Notes: a model not told the origin generated them from the letters alone. A DNA stretch of 48,697 nucleotides from Sulfurimonas sp. (GCF_023229105.1 NZ_JALNZY010000003.1:1-48697); one strand, 5' to 3'; shown: positions 1 through 9,026, counted from the first letter of the stretch. Translations and numbers: made by a program.

Positions 1-75
1 AAGAACTATTAGGTTCTCTATATTTTTTTGCATTATTTCTGCAAAATCGCTGCTCTGTATTAAGCTCTCTAGCAA
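1..75 (-). CDS. Partial CDS of unknown function (5' end only)
   Basis: An open frame runs off the left edge of the window. A TTG codon at 75-73 is preceded by a good ribosome binding site (AAAGGAG, about six bases upstream), and the frame stays open for 25 codons to base 1. It overlaps the stop codon of the upstream aminotransferase gene, as expected for translational coupling in one operon. The visible residues (starting LLESLIQSSDFAEIMQ) are polar and helical and suggest no family. The start codon is an inference from the ribosome binding site. The product cannot be named from this fragment. Confidence 0.5.
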   Translation of the reverse strand, partial: MLESLIQSSDFAEIMQKNIENLIVL

Positions 76-671
76 AAAATCTCCTTTATGTTTTTTGTAA
101 TTATATCAAAATCTACCATCGCATTCATAAGAGCAACTTTAGAAAAATATTTCAGATCATCCACATAGATACTCTCTTGAAATATTTTTCCCTCTCGCAA
201 AAGTCTCTCCCTCGTTGTACCTCTTAAAAGCGGAAATGCGGGAGTAATCCATCTTCTTGAGTCAAAAAAAGCTATATTTGCTATAGTAGTATCTGTTATA
301 AGAGAATTCTTTACTATTAAAACATCATCGCATCCACCCCTTAGCTTGTACAACGCATCAAGCTCATCTCTGCATAGAGACTTTAGCGAGTAGTCTATAT
401 TGTCATCATAAACAAGTTTTAATGAGCTTGTCTCTCTCTTTTTATATGGATGATATGTTACGTGTAAAGCGTGTGGTTCCTTGGACAAATCATATATGAG
501 ACGGCATCTATACGTTCCGGTTTTGGGAGGTTTTATAAACTCTTTTAGATTTTTGGTATCTGCAATATTGAACTTTTTTAAAACACTCTCATATCTCTGT
601 TGATGATAAGAGATGTTAAAAACCTCTCCCTCAACAGCTCTTATGGTTTCTAAAAATATACTATTCATCAA
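69..671 (-). CDS. Aminotransferase class IV, PabC-like (4-amino-4-deoxychorismate lyase candidate)
   Basis: This 200-residue protein looks like a small member of the class IV (fold type IV) PLP enzymes, which include aminodeoxychorismate lyase (PabC) of p-aminobenzoate/folate synthesis and branched-chain aminotransferase. Lys97, in the segment YSLKSLCRDEL, is the best candidate for the PLP lysine, by analogy with the LKxLNR motif of PabC. The segment TDTTIANIAFF (about 127-137) matches the family's phosphate-binding region, usually written TxSNIF. At 200 residues it is shorter than E. coli PabC (about 270), as is common in compact Campylobacterota genomes. It overlaps the end of cysK by eleven bases on the same strand. 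No pabA or pabB lies in the window, so PabC activity is an inference and a D-amino-acid or branched-chain role is possible. Confidence 0.65.
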   Translation of the reverse strand: MMNSIFLETIRAVEGEVFNISYHQQRYESVLKKFNIADTKNLKEFIKPPKTGTYRCRLIYDLSKEPHALHVTYHPYKKRETSSLKLVYDDNIDYSLKSLCRDELDALYKLRGGCDDVLIVKNSLITDTTIANIAFFDSRRWITPAFPLLRGTTRERLLREGKIFQESIYVDDLKYFSKVALMNAMVDFDIITKNIKEIFC

Positions 672-1584
672 AAAGTTCTGTGCTTAGATACCTCTCTCCA
701 GTATCACAAAGGATTGTTAAAAGTGTTTTGCCTTTAAACTCTGCTCTTGAAGCAATCTGCATTGTTGCAAATACATTTGCCCCTGCAGATATACCGACTA
801 GCAGACCCTCTTCTCTTGCCAACATCTTCGCCGTTTCTATTGCATCTTCATTGCTTACTCTTATAACTTCGCCATATATGGTCGTGTCCAATATCTCAGG
901 AATAAATCCTGCGCCTATTCCCTGAATAGCATGCGGACCTGCTTGTCCTCCCGATAAAACTGCAGAGCTTGACGGCTCAACTGCAAATATTGCGATATTT
1001 GCTATCTCCTCTTTTAGCACCTTTGATACTCCGCTTAGTGTTCCTCCTGTTCCTACTGCTGCCACGAATGCGTCAAGTTTTTTATCAGTATCACGCAGTA
1101 TCTCTCTTGCTGTTGTTAGCTCATGAATCTCTGGATTTGAAGGGTTATTAAACTGCTGCAATACTATTGAGTTTAAAATCTCTTTTTGAAGTTCATCAGC
1201 TTTTTGTATCGCACCGCTCATCCCTAAAGCAGCAGGAGTTAAGACAAGCTCGGCTCCCAGCGCTTTTAAGAGCTTTCTTCTTTCTATACTCATGGACTCG
1301 GGCATGGTTAAAATAAGCCTTAGATTAAGTGCTGCACAATTTGCGGCAAGCGCGATTCCGGTATTGCCGCTTGTAGGCTCAATTACTGTTGTGCCCTTGG
1401 TTATATCTCCAGCTTCTTGTGCACGTCTAATCATGTTAAAACCGATTCTGTCTTTTACAGAGCTTGTCGGGTTCATAAATTCGCACTTTGCTATGATATT
1501 GGCACCCGTAAGCGCTGAAGCTTTATTTAATATAACTAAAGGAGTATTTCCTATTAGCTCTGTTATATTTTTTGCGATTTTCAT
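661..1584 (-). CDS. cysK: Cysteine synthase A (O-acetylserine sulfhydrylase)
   Basis: This PLP enzyme of the cysteine synthase family makes L-cysteine from O-acetylserine and sulfide in the cytosol. At 307 residues it has the usual length. Visible motifs are the N-terminal ELIGNTPLV, the PLP lysine Lys44 in NPTSSVKDR, the substrate loop EPTSGNTGIALA (about 68-79), and the glycine-rich phosphate-binding VGTGGTLSG near residue 177. A strong ribosome binding site (AGGTGGG) precedes the ATG. The gene runs divergently from the cupin gene at 1651, with 66 bases between them, and its end overlaps the aminotransferase gene. CysM or a cystathionine synthase is a less likely alternative. The family assignment is firm. 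Confidence 0.95.
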   Translation of the reverse strand: MKIAKNITELIGNTPLVILNKASALTGANIIAKCEFMNPTSSVKDRIGFNMIRRAQEAGDITKGTTVIEPTSGNTGIALAANCAALNLRLILTMPESMSIERRKLLKALGAELVLTPAALGMSGAIQKADELQKEILNSIVLQQFNNPSNPEIHELTTAREILRDTDKKLDAFVAAVGTGGTLSGVSKVLKEEIANIAIFAVEPSSSAVLSGGQAGPHAIQGIGAGFIPEILDTTIYGEVIRVSNEDAIETAKMLAREEGLLVGISAGANVFATMQIASRAEFKGKTLLTILCDTGERYLSTELFDE

Positions 1585-1650
1585 AAATTTTACCCACCTA
1601 AATCAAACACAATTTATGATATGCTACCAAAAATATTATTATAGAGGGCT

Positions 1651-2010
1651 ATGATGTACCTACACAAACAGATTGATTCAATCAAAGCAACTGAACAAAA
1701 AGCAGGAAAAGGAGTGTCGATGAAGATGCTTTTATCTGCTGAGGAATCTCCAAATTTTGCAATGCGCAACTTTATCATAGATGCTGGCGGATATATGCCT
1801 CTTCATACAAACAGTGTTGAACATGAGCAGTATGTACTCTCTGGTTGTGCTATTGTACAGGTTGGGGAGAAGACTTTTGAAGCAAATGCAGGCGATATTT
1901 TACTTATCCCCGCAGGAATCTCTCACAGCTATAAAACTCTTGGAGAAAATCCATACAGTTTTTTATGCCTTGTTCCTAAGGGTGAAGATTGTATTACCAT
2001 TATTGATTAA
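1651..2010 (+). CDS. Small single-domain cupin protein
   Basis: This 119-residue protein is a single cupin barrel. Motif 1 is seen around GGYMPLHTNSVEHEQYVLSG (about 46-65), with His52, Glu57, His58 and Glu59 as possible metal ligands. Motif 2 is GDILLIPAGISHSY (about 81-94), with His92. Such proteins bind a divalent metal and may act as dioxygenases, isomerases or sensors; the sequence does not show which. There is no signal peptide, so it is probably cytosolic. The start has two adjacent ATG codons (1651 and 1654). It stands alone between divergent cysK and the convergent polysaccharide locus, so context gives no function. Confidence 0.8.
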   Translation: MMYLHKQIDSIKATEQKAGKGVSMKMLLSAEESPNFAMRNFIIDAGGYMPLHTNSVEHEQYVLSGCAIVQVGEKTFEANAGDILLIPAGISHSYKTLGENPYSFLCLVPKGEDCITIID

Positions 2011-2043
2011 AACACCAATTAAATACTTCTATCTTTAGTTTAT

Positions 2044-3807
2044 CTAATGAGTAAACTCAGGCACCATCTCTTTTAATTTTTTGAGCTTATCATTCGTAGC
2101 GATAAGCTCAAAGATGTCTTCGTTGAGCTTGACTATGTCGTACTGCGTTTTTCCCGCAACCGTTATAGACTCATAATCTGTTTTTGCATCACTATCGCTT
2201 ATAAGAAGTTCTTCATAAAGCTTCTCGCCTGCTCTTAAGCCGCTAAACTCTATCTCTATATCATCTCTTTCGCTTAGCTCTATCATCTTTTTAGCTAAAT
2301 CTACTATCTTGATGGGTTCTCCCATGTCTAAAATAAAAATCTCGCCGCCTTTTCCTATACTCGCTGCTTGAAGTACAAGCTCACATGCTTCAGGGATAAG
2401 CATAAAATATCTTGTGATATCTGGGTGAGTTACCGTTATAGGTCCACCATGCTCTATTTGCGATTTAAATTTTGGGATGACGCTCCCGCTGCTTCCAAGA
2501 ACATTGCCAAATCTTACAGATACTATTTCGGTACTTTTCCCTGTGTCGATAGCTTCTTTAGAAACTACGTTTTCTAAAGAAACTACGTTTTGAGCATAAA
2601 GTTCACAGATGCGTTTTGTAGCGCCCATGACATTGGTAGGACGTACCGCTTTGTCGGTTGAGATAAAGACAAACTTCTCAACGCCATGCTCAATAGCGCA
2701 ATCAATTGTATTTTTGGTTCCTATAATATTGTTTATAATGGCTTCTGTAATATTTTCCTCTACTAAAGGCACATGCTTATATGCCGCTGCATGCACAACG
2801 ATATCAGGTTTATATTTTGCAAATGTCTTATTTAGCAGCTCTTTATTTACAACCGATTGCATAGCGTGAACTGGGTTATACTTAACAAGTTCTTCACTAA
2901 TAGCATAAAGGTTATATTCACTATGGTCTAGAAGTATAAGTTGCTTAGCTCCATAAAAAGCACATTGACGACTTATCTCACTTCCGATGCTTCCTCCGGC
3001 ACCGGTAATGAGCACTTTTTTACCGTTTATGAAGTTTTTAATGCTCTGTTTATCCAAATCTTTGGGGTGGCGTGCAAGCAGATCTTCTACCGATATATTT
3101 TTAAGCAGCTGCGAATAATTCTCCTCCATAAGAACATTTTCAACATGCGGCAATATTTTGATTTGCTTAAAATATGGGTTTAGCCTCTCATGTATCTCTT
3201 TTATCCTTTGACTTGATGCACTAGGAATAGCGATAACTAAAAGATCATATTTACTCTCTTTGCTTAGAGCGCTTTTTAGATAATCTTTAGATACGACTCT
3301 TACTCCGTCTATGCTTCTGTCTTGGATAACCCTGTCATCATCGACAAAATATTTAACTCTGTACTCAGAGCCTCTAAACTCAGCCTCAAGCTTATTACCC
3401 GCCTTCCCCGCTCCATAAATAACTAACGACTTCGTTTTTATAACTCCGGTTCTGTTTATATAGTGATAGTATGCGTACATAATAAAGTTGATAGCAACCA
3501 GATAGGTAAAAAACTCACTAAGCATTACCGCAAGTCTTACTTCGCCGTAAAACAGAGGGGCGTACACAAGCAAAGGGACAAAAGCAACAATAGTTTTAAT
3601 CAAAAATGTTTTTTGCGTAGCTTTGGACCAAGAGAGTGAATAATCCTCAAAAATAAACCTTGAAGAAATTATCCTAAAAATAATAACCGTGCCGACTAAA
3701 ACCCAGTCAAAGTCAATATGAAATATAAAAAATGTCCACCAAAATGTACTGATGCTTAGACATATAATCATAAGAAAATTGAGTATTCGTTTATCGACAT
3801 TAAACAT
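2044..3807 (-). CDS. wbpM: Membrane-bound UDP-GlcNAc 4,6-dehydratase (WbpM/PglF/CapD family)
   Basis: This 587-residue protein has the WbpM/PglF layout: several N-terminal membrane segments (about 10-120), a first Rossmann-like region with SLVIYGAGKAGNKLE (about 127-141), and a C-terminal SDR dehydratase domain starting KVLITGAGGSIGSE. The catalytic region reads STDKAVRPTNVMGATKR; the usual YxxxK tyrosine is replaced by Met, which is characteristic of this subfamily. The enzyme converts UDP-GlcNAc to UDP-4-keto-6-deoxy-GlcNAc at the cytoplasmic face, the precursor of UDP-FucNAc, UDP-QuiNAc or bacillosamine. It is the last gene of the polysaccharide operon and overlaps the WbpL-like gene by one base (TAATG). 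That neighbour and the 4-reductase favour FucNAc/QuiNAc synthesis. PglF of N-glycosylation is the close alternative, but no other pgl genes are here. Confidence 0.92.
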   Translation of the reverse strand: MFNVDKRILNFLMIICLSISTFWWTFFIFHIDFDWVLVGTVIIFRIISSRFIFEDYSLSWSKATQKTFLIKTIVAFVPLLVYAPLFYGEVRLAVMLSEFFTYLVAINFIMYAYYHYINRTGVIKTKSLVIYGAGKAGNKLEAEFRGSEYRVKYFVDDDRVIQDRSIDGVRVVSKDYLKSALSKESKYDLLVIAIPSASSQRIKEIHERLNPYFKQIKILPHVENVLMEENYSQLLKNISVEDLLARHPKDLDKQSIKNFINGKKVLITGAGGSIGSEISRQCAFYGAKQLILLDHSEYNLYAISEELVKYNPVHAMQSVVNKELLNKTFAKYKPDIVVHAAAYKHVPLVEENITEAIINNIIGTKNTIDCAIEHGVEKFVFISTDKAVRPTNVMGATKRICELYAQNVVSLENVVSKEAIDTGKSTEIVSVRFGNVLGSSGSVIPKFKSQIEHGGPITVTHPDITRYFMLIPEACELVLQAASIGKGGEIFILDMGEPIKIVDLAKKMIELSERDDIEIEFSGLRAGEKLYEELLISDSDAKTDYESITVAGKTQYDIVKLNEDIFELIATNDKLKKLKEMVPEFTH

Positions 3808-4769
3808 TATGCAAACCTTTTTTTTCCATCCACGTATCTCATTACAGAGTATAAAATCATGCAGGCAACCGTAAATGCGATAAAAATATTATCTATAAAA
3901 TAAATAACTAAGAATAATACTATATTTACCATTATAGAAGCAACGACTACTCTCTCGTGCGAAAGACCACTTTGAGTCAGCCTTTGGTAAGCGTGCTTTT
4001 TATGTGCTTGACTTAACTTCTCCCCATTTTTATATCTTCTAAAGAGTGTCAAGGTGGCATCAAACCAAAAAAGGGCAAAAAGTATAATCCATATCCAAAG
4101 ATTTTGGCTTGCTTCATTTGCATAATGTATAGTAAAAATTGCAACCGTATATCCCAAAAGCGTACTTCCAACATCACCCATAAATATCTTTGCTCTATGC
4201 CAATTCCAAATCAAAAAACCTAAAACTGAAACAGCCAAAACTACAAAATGCCCTCCGCCAAACAATACAAATCCTGCAAGTGCCAAAAATAGAGCTTCAC
4301 TCCCTGCATATCCATCGATGCCATCTAAAAAATTATAAAGATTTATAAACCAGACTATCATTAAAAATGCAAAAAGATTGGTTAATATCTGATTTTCTAT
4401 AGCAAAAAAACCAAAATTAACACTCTCCAAACCACCCATAGCAACTAATCCGCAAACTGCAACCAGAGCCTGTATTAAGATTCTAAACTTTGGTAAAAGA
4501 TCAAAAATATCATCAAAAAAACTTACCATAGAGATGATAACCCCAACCAAAAGAGCATAAAAAAGTGAACTCTCTATCTGCTCAATAGAGTATAAATAAG
4601 TAAGCCCGGCAAACCAACTGATGGCTATAGCTATTCCACCACCATGCGGAGTCGGAACCGTATGACTGCTTCTTTCGTTTACATCTGCAAGAAGAGATTT
4701 TTTGATGGCATAATCCTTTATAAGATATGTAAGGATAAAAGAGATGAGAAATAAAACTATATATATCAT
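3807..4769 (-). CDS. wbpL: Polyprenyl-phosphate HexNAc-1-phosphate transferase (WecA/WbpL family)
   Basis: This 320-residue polytopic membrane protein, with about ten hydrophobic segments, belongs to the MraY/WecA/WbpL family. Such enzymes transfer a sugar-1-phosphate from a UDP-sugar to undecaprenyl phosphate and so start a lipid-linked glycan. Visible family motifs are the acidic NLYNFLDGIDGYAGSE loop (about 143-158), the magnesium-binding IFMGDVGSTLLGY (about 192-204), and the cytoplasmic basic motif HKKHAYQRL (about 257-265). The histidine-rich HAYQ loop is typical of the WbpL/WecA branch rather than MraY, and no murein genes are nearby. Adjacent dehydratase and reductase genes suggest the substrate is UDP-FucNAc or UDP-QuiNAc, as in the Pseudomonas WbpL/WbpM pairing. 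The exact sugar is inference. Confidence 0.9.
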   Translation of the reverse strand: MIYIVLFLISFILTYLIKDYAIKKSLLADVNERSSHTVPTPHGGGIAIAISWFAGLTYLYSIEQIESSLFYALLVGVIISMVSFFDDIFDLLPKFRILIQALVAVCGLVAMGGLESVNFGFFAIENQILTNLFAFLMIVWFINLYNFLDGIDGYAGSEALFLALAGFVLFGGGHFVVLAVSVLGFLIWNWHRAKIFMGDVGSTLLGYTVAIFTIHYANEASQNLWIWIILFALFWFDATLTLFRRYKNGEKLSQAHKKHAYQRLTQSGLSHERVVVASIMVNIVLFLVIYFIDNIFIAFTVACMILYSVMRYVDGKKRFA

Positions 4770-5621
4770 CTATTTTTCTCCATGTATCATAAATCTTATA
4801 TCATCTTCTGCACTATAAGGATTTTTAAGATTTAATTTCTGTTTTGTAAGAGTATTATCCACTTCTAAACTTCCGTAAAGCCTTTTGTGAAACGATGGTT
4901 TGAGTAATTTTAAAAGAGTTTCAAAAAATGGTATTTTTATAAGATATACTTTTTTATCTAAACCTTTAGCTATTAATTCTATGAGCCTTGTCGTACTTAA
5001 GGGTTTATCATCACTTGCCAAGAATATCCCTGATTTGTTCTGTTTTATAACTTCATCTATTAAATGACAAAGGTTGCCTATATATATAAAACTTCGTCTA
5101 TTGTTTATTTTATCTAAAGGTATTATAGGTACTTTTTTTACAAGTTTTACTAAAGTGTCTATATTTCCAGGGGCATCTTTACCATAAACCATCGGCGGTC
5201 TTATAATGCTTACTATAAAGTCTTCATCATTCAAGGTCAATAGTTGTTTTTCTGCTTCAAGTTTACTTTTACCATAATGACTAACTGGATTGCACACTCT
5301 ATTTTCAAAAAGTAGCTTATTTTCATCTCCATAAACTGCAATACTGCTTATAAATACAAACTGTTTTACTCCATTTTGTTTTGCTAGTTTTGCTAGTCTT
5401 ACTGGGTATTCAACATTTATTTTATAATACTCTTCATAAGAGTGTTCTATTTTTTGATGTACAAGTGCGGCACAGTGTAAAACTGCATCTATGCTCTTTA
5501 AATCTATATTTTTTAGTTTTTTAGTTGTTAGTGAAAATCTTTCAAATATATATTTATCTTTATATTGATTTATAAAACTACCGCCAATGTATCCACTACT
5601 ACCTGTTATTAAAGCTTTCAC
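4770..5621 (-). CDS. NAD-dependent epimerase/dehydratase, probable UDP-4-keto-6-deoxy-HexNAc 4-reductase (WbpV/WbpK-like)
   Basis: This 283-residue short-chain dehydrogenase of the extended type has an N-terminal nucleotide-binding GSSGYIGGSF and the catalytic SHYGKSK (YxxxK), with the SSIAVYG serine region upstream. Its place between a WbpL-like transferase and a glycosyltransferase, with a WbpM-like dehydratase two genes downstream, mirrors clusters in which WbpV or WbpK reduces the 4-keto sugar to UDP-QuiNAc or UDP-FucNAc before WbpL uses it. The start is GTG at 5621, forming a GTGA overlap with the preceding gene's stop codon and so fixing the start by coupling. Whether the product has gluco or galacto configuration cannot be read from the sequence. 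A different epimerase role is possible. Confidence 0.8.
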   Translation of the reverse strand: MKALITGSSGYIGGSFINQYKDKYIFERFSLTTKKLKNIDLKSIDAVLHCAALVHQKIEHSYEEYYKINVEYPVRLAKLAKQNGVKQFVFISSIAVYGDENKLLFENRVCNPVSHYGKSKLEAEKQLLTLNDEDFIVSIIRPPMVYGKDAPGNIDTLVKLVKKVPIIPLDKINNRRSFIYIGNLCHLIDEVIKQNKSGIFLASDDKPLSTTRLIELIAKGLDKKVYLIKIPFFETLLKLLKPSFHKRLYGSLEVDNTLTKQKLNLKNPYSAEDDIRFMIHGEK

Positions 5622-6838
5622 TTATTTATAACCTTTATCAAAAGATTTGCTAAGTATTTATAATCATGGTTTTTAATAACATATTTTCTGGCATTTTCTC
5701 CCATCTGATTTCTCTCTTTTTCTGACATAGAGTATAACTTCATAACTCCATCTGCAATTGCCTGAGGATTTTGAGCTTCTATATTAAATCCTGCATTAAT
5801 CTCAGAAATTGGCTTAAAATTACCAGAATTTATAGCATATAAAATTGGCTTTGCACAATACATATAATCAAATAGTTTATTTGGGGAAACACCATATTTA
5901 AACAAAGGATCATTTTTCAAGCCAATATAACAAACATCAAAATGTCTTAAAATTGATTGAACTTGATTTTTTTTGACAGCATCAACAAAGTATATATTTT
6001 TACACTCTTTTGCTAAATCTATTAATTTTTCTTTTTCCCTACCGTCTCCAACAAGGACAAACGCAATAGAGTCATTTTCTTTTAATATTTTAGCAGCCGC
6101 GACAAAACTATCTAAAGCGTTTGCTATGCCAAAAGTGCCCGCATATCCGATAATAAATTTATTTTGTGGTAACTGTTTTATTGTTTTTTCATCTAACTCT
6201 TCTACCTGATCTAGTTCATCTATCGATATCCCATTGGGAATATAATTAAATTTATCTTCCCTTAAACCTCTTGTCTTCATATGTTCATAAGCATTTGCAA
6301 GCACGGTAACAACTGCTTGCGAATTTCTATATGCAAAATCTTCCAGCCATTGAAGATGTTTTATAAAAGGATTTTTAGGAGAATATCCACCTAATTCAAT
6401 AGCAGATAAAGGCCAAATATCCCTTACTTCAAAAATTAACTTTGAGTTATACTTATTTGCTAAATATTTACCAGATACTATTGGATGCAAAGGTAAAGAT
6501 GAAACTAAAATACAATCAGGTTTTTCTAACTTTAAAAATGGAATAAAAAAAAGTTTGAATGCAAACAAAAACCAATTTCTAATCCTCCCTACACTTTTTG
6601 AAGCTTTATATTTTGGCATTTTTACCCAAATAAAATCTACTCCATCTATGTTTTCTTCTGTAAATGTGTTTTTTACCTCTAAATGTTGTTTTAATGTATA
6701 ATGAGAAAAAGAACTTGTAAATATAGTAACTTTATGTCCTAGTTTTACAAGCTCTTTTGCTATATAGTAATGCCTAAAAGTCATACCATGATATGGAGTT
6801 CCTGCATATTCGTTTATAATCCATATATTTTTTTTCAT
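5618..6838 (-). CDS. Glycosyltransferase family 4 (GT-B fold)
   Basis: This 406-residue GT4-type glycosyltransferase has an acceptor-side N-terminal half (INEYAGTPYHGMTFRHYYIA, with KLGHKVTIFTS) and a donor-binding C-terminal half with FIIGYAGTFGIANAL and the EX7E-like stretch GVSPNKLFDYMYCAKPI (about 322-338). The opening resembles WbuB-type N-acetyl-fucosamine transferases, as I recall that family, so it may add an amino sugar to the lipid-linked primer. It acts at the cytoplasmic face of the inner membrane. It lies next to the 4-reductase (GTGA overlap) and overlaps wbpI by one base. The donor and acceptor sugars are not determinable here. Confidence 0.88.
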   Translation of the reverse strand: MKKNIWIINEYAGTPYHGMTFRHYYIAKELVKLGHKVTIFTSSFSHYTLKQHLEVKNTFTEENIDGVDFIWVKMPKYKASKSVGRIRNWFLFAFKLFFIPFLKLEKPDCILVSSLPLHPIVSGKYLANKYNSKLIFEVRDIWPLSAIELGGYSPKNPFIKHLQWLEDFAYRNSQAVVTVLANAYEHMKTRGLREDKFNYIPNGISIDELDQVEELDEKTIKQLPQNKFIIGYAGTFGIANALDSFVAAAKILKENDSIAFVLVGDGREKEKLIDLAKECKNIYFVDAVKKNQVQSILRHFDVCYIGLKNDPLFKYGVSPNKLFDYMYCAKPILYAINSGNFKPISEINAGFNIEAQNPQAIADGVMKLYSMSEKERNQMGENARKYVIKNHDYKYLANLLIKVINK

Positions 6839-7902
6839 TAATAACTTATCAATTCTTTAATTATATTTTCGCTAGCTGTTCCACCACCATATAAGTCTAA
6901 TTCTGAATTTTTAATATTAAATTTTAAATTATTTTTATACGCTGATAGTATCTTCTCTTTATCTGCACCCACTAAAATATTTGCACCACATTCCACTAGC
7001 TCCACCCATTCAGTTTCATCTCTTAGAGTGATACACTGTTTTTGGAAAAAATATGCTTCTTTTTGAAGTCCTCCACTATCTGTCATGACTAAACTACAAT
7101 TGTCTATGAGCCATACCATCTCTAGGTAGCCAACTGGCTCTATTAATGTTAAATTTTGAGTGTTTAATTTTAAATCTTTAACTATTTTTTTTGTTCTAGG
7201 ATGAAGTGGCAAAATTATTTGTCTCTCTTTTGCTATTTCACTCAGAGCTTCAAAGATGTTTTTTACTCTTGTTTCATCGTCTGTATTCTCGGCTCTATGA
7301 ATAGTGCAAAGTATAAAATCATCTTTTATATCGCATGATGGTTTAACTGCAAGATTTCTATAAAAAATCGCTCCATCTTGCATAACATCACCACTTTTTA
7401 CTATCTTACATGTAAAGCGTTCAAACCCTTCATTTTTAAGATTTTGCACTGCTGCATCTGTTGGACAAAAAAGTATTGTGCTTACTCTATCTGTAAGTAT
7501 TCTATTAACTTCCTCTGGCATTCTCATGTTAAAAGATCTCAAGCCTGCTTCTACATGAGCTAGTTTTATATGAAGTTTACTTGCTACTATCGCACCTGCT
7601 AGTGTTGAGTTTGTATCGCCATAAACCATAATCCAATCTGGCTTAACTTCAAGTGCAACTTCCTCTATCTTCTCTATCATCTGCCCAGTCATAGCACCGT
7701 GAGATTTCCCACCAATGCCTAAAAAATAATCAGGTTTAGGTATCTGCATCTCCTCAAAGAAAATGTCACTCATATTAGCATCATAATGCTGTCCTGTATG
7801 AACTATGATTTCTTCTATCTCTTTGTGTTTAGCTATTGCACGGCTAACACTACCTGCTTTTATAAACTGCGGTCTTGCACCTAATATAGTTAGTATTTTC
7901 AT
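6838..7902 (-). CDS. wbpI: Non-hydrolysing UDP-HexNAc(A) 2-epimerase, WbpI-like
   Basis: This 354-residue protein belongs to the WecB/WbpI 2-epimerase family. It opens with LTILGARPQFIKAGSVS and shows VHTGQHYDANMSDIFF, VYGDTNSTLAGA, HVEAGLRSFNMRMPEE and DSGGLQKEAYFF, all core motifs. Compared from memory with Pseudomonas aeruginosa WbpI, these segments and the FNMRMPEE and YGGGTAS stretches agree better than with WecB. WbpI converts UDP-GlcNAc(3NAc)A to UDP-ManNAc(3NAc)A, the last step of that pathway. WbpB and WbpD homologues in the same operon support this choice. UDP-ManNAc synthesis by a WecB-type activity is the main alternative. It overlaps the aminotransferase gene by an ATGA junction. 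Confidence 0.88.
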   Translation of the reverse strand: MKILTILGARPQFIKAGSVSRAIAKHKEIEEIIVHTGQHYDANMSDIFFEEMQIPKPDYFLGIGGKSHGAMTGQMIEKIEEVALEVKPDWIMVYGDTNSTLAGAIVASKLHIKLAHVEAGLRSFNMRMPEEVNRILTDRVSTILFCPTDAAVQNLKNEGFERFTCKIVKSGDVMQDGAIFYRNLAVKPSCDIKDDFILCTIHRAENTDDETRVKNIFEALSEIAKERQIILPLHPRTKKIVKDLKLNTQNLTLIEPVGYLEMVWLIDNCSLVMTDSGGLQKEAYFFQKQCITLRDETEWVELVECGANILVGADKEKILSAYKNNLKFNIKNSELDLYGGGTASENIIKELISY

Positions 7903-9026
7903 TTTGCATGTCTTAATACATTTTCTATTATATATTCAACATCTTCATCAGATAAATCTGGATAAATTGGAAGGGACAAGGATTGTTCAAAAACTTTATT
8001 TGCTACAGGATAATTTTCATTAATATAATCATACTTTTCTTTATAATATGTATGTTTATGTATTGGTGTGAAATGTACAGAGGTATCGATTCCGTTCTCT
8101 TTTAATATTGAGTATAATTCATCTCTATTATTAACTTTTATTACATAAAGGTGATATGAAGTTGTTCTATCATCTTTAATTTTCAATCTATCTATCCTGC
8201 CATTAAAGGCATTATCATATTTACCTGAAATAGCTTTACGTTTATCATTCATGTCGTGTAGTTTTTTTAATTGAACAATGCCCAATGCCGCATTTAAGTC
8301 TGTAGAGTTATATTTATTCCCATTATCGATAACATCATATCTCCAATTACCGCCTCCACTATATCTATCCCAAACATCTCTGCTTATTCCATGAAGACGA
8401 TTAATCATAATATTTTTTGAGTAATCATAATTATTTGTAGTAGCCATTCCACCTTCACCGGTAGAGAGTGTTTTAGTTGCATAAAAACTAAAGCATGTTA
8501 TATCGGTACCCTCTAAATTGCCAATCAAATTACCTTTATATGTACTAGGTAATGCATGAGCTGCATCTTCTATAATTTTTAGATTGTATTTACTCGCTAT
8601 TGTATAAATTTCATCCATATCACAAGGCTGTCCACCAAAATGTACTGGAATAATTGCTTTTGTCTTACTCGTAATTAATTCTTCTATTTTAGATATATCG
8701 ATATTATGTGTAGCTTCTTCAATATCGCATAAAACAGGAACGGCATTAAAATAAGTAACAACTTCAGCAGTAGCTACAAATGTATTTGTCGGTACTATAA
8801 CTTCATCGCCTTGATTCAACCCAATTGCTTTAAGTGACAAATGCAGAGCTGCCGTAGCACTGCTTAGCATAACTGATTTTCTAGAACCAATATACTCATT
8901 AAATTTGTTTTCAAATTCAATAACTTTTGGTCCCATTGTTAACCAACCAGAGCTTACAGCACTTGATACTGCATCTAACTCTTCTTGAGTTGTATGTGTT
9001 TTATGAAACAATATTTTCTTACTCAT
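7899..9026 (-). CDS. DegT/DnrJ/EryC1 (ArnB-type) PLP sugar aminotransferase
   Basis: This 375-residue sugar aminotransferase of the DegT/DnrJ/EryC1 family shows SSGWLTMGPKVIEFE near the start, TKAIIPVHFGGQPCDMD, IIEDAAHALPS, and the PLP lysine in FSFYATKTLSTGEGG. NSTDLNAALGIVQL is also typical. Several of these stretches resemble ArnB-type 4-aminotransferases rather than WbpE. In the operon it is the only aminotransferase, so it must either supply the 3-amino group in the UDP-GlcNAc(3NAc)A route (the WbpE step after WbpB) or aminate the 4-keto sugar made by the WbpM-like dehydratase. The downstream WbpD-type acetyltransferase fits the first idea. The family is sure; the position aminated is not. 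Confidence 0.88.
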   Translation of the reverse strand: MSKKILFHKTHTTQEELDAVSSAVSSGWLTMGPKVIEFENKFNEYIGSRKSVMLSSATAALHLSLKAIGLNQGDEVIVPTNTFVATAEVVTYFNAVPVLCDIEEATHNIDISKIEELITSKTKAIIPVHFGGQPCDMDEIYTIASKYNLKIIEDAAHALPSTYKGNLIGNLEGTDITCFSFYATKTLSTGEGGMATTNNYDYSKNIMINRLHGISRDVWDRYSGGGNWRYDVIDNGNKYNSTDLNAALGIVQLKKLHDMNDKRKAISGKYDNAFNGRIDRLKIKDDRTTSYHLYVIKVNNRDELYSILKENGIDTSVHFTPIHKHTYYKEKYDYINENYPVANKVFEQSLSLPIYPDLSDEDVEYIIENVLRHAK

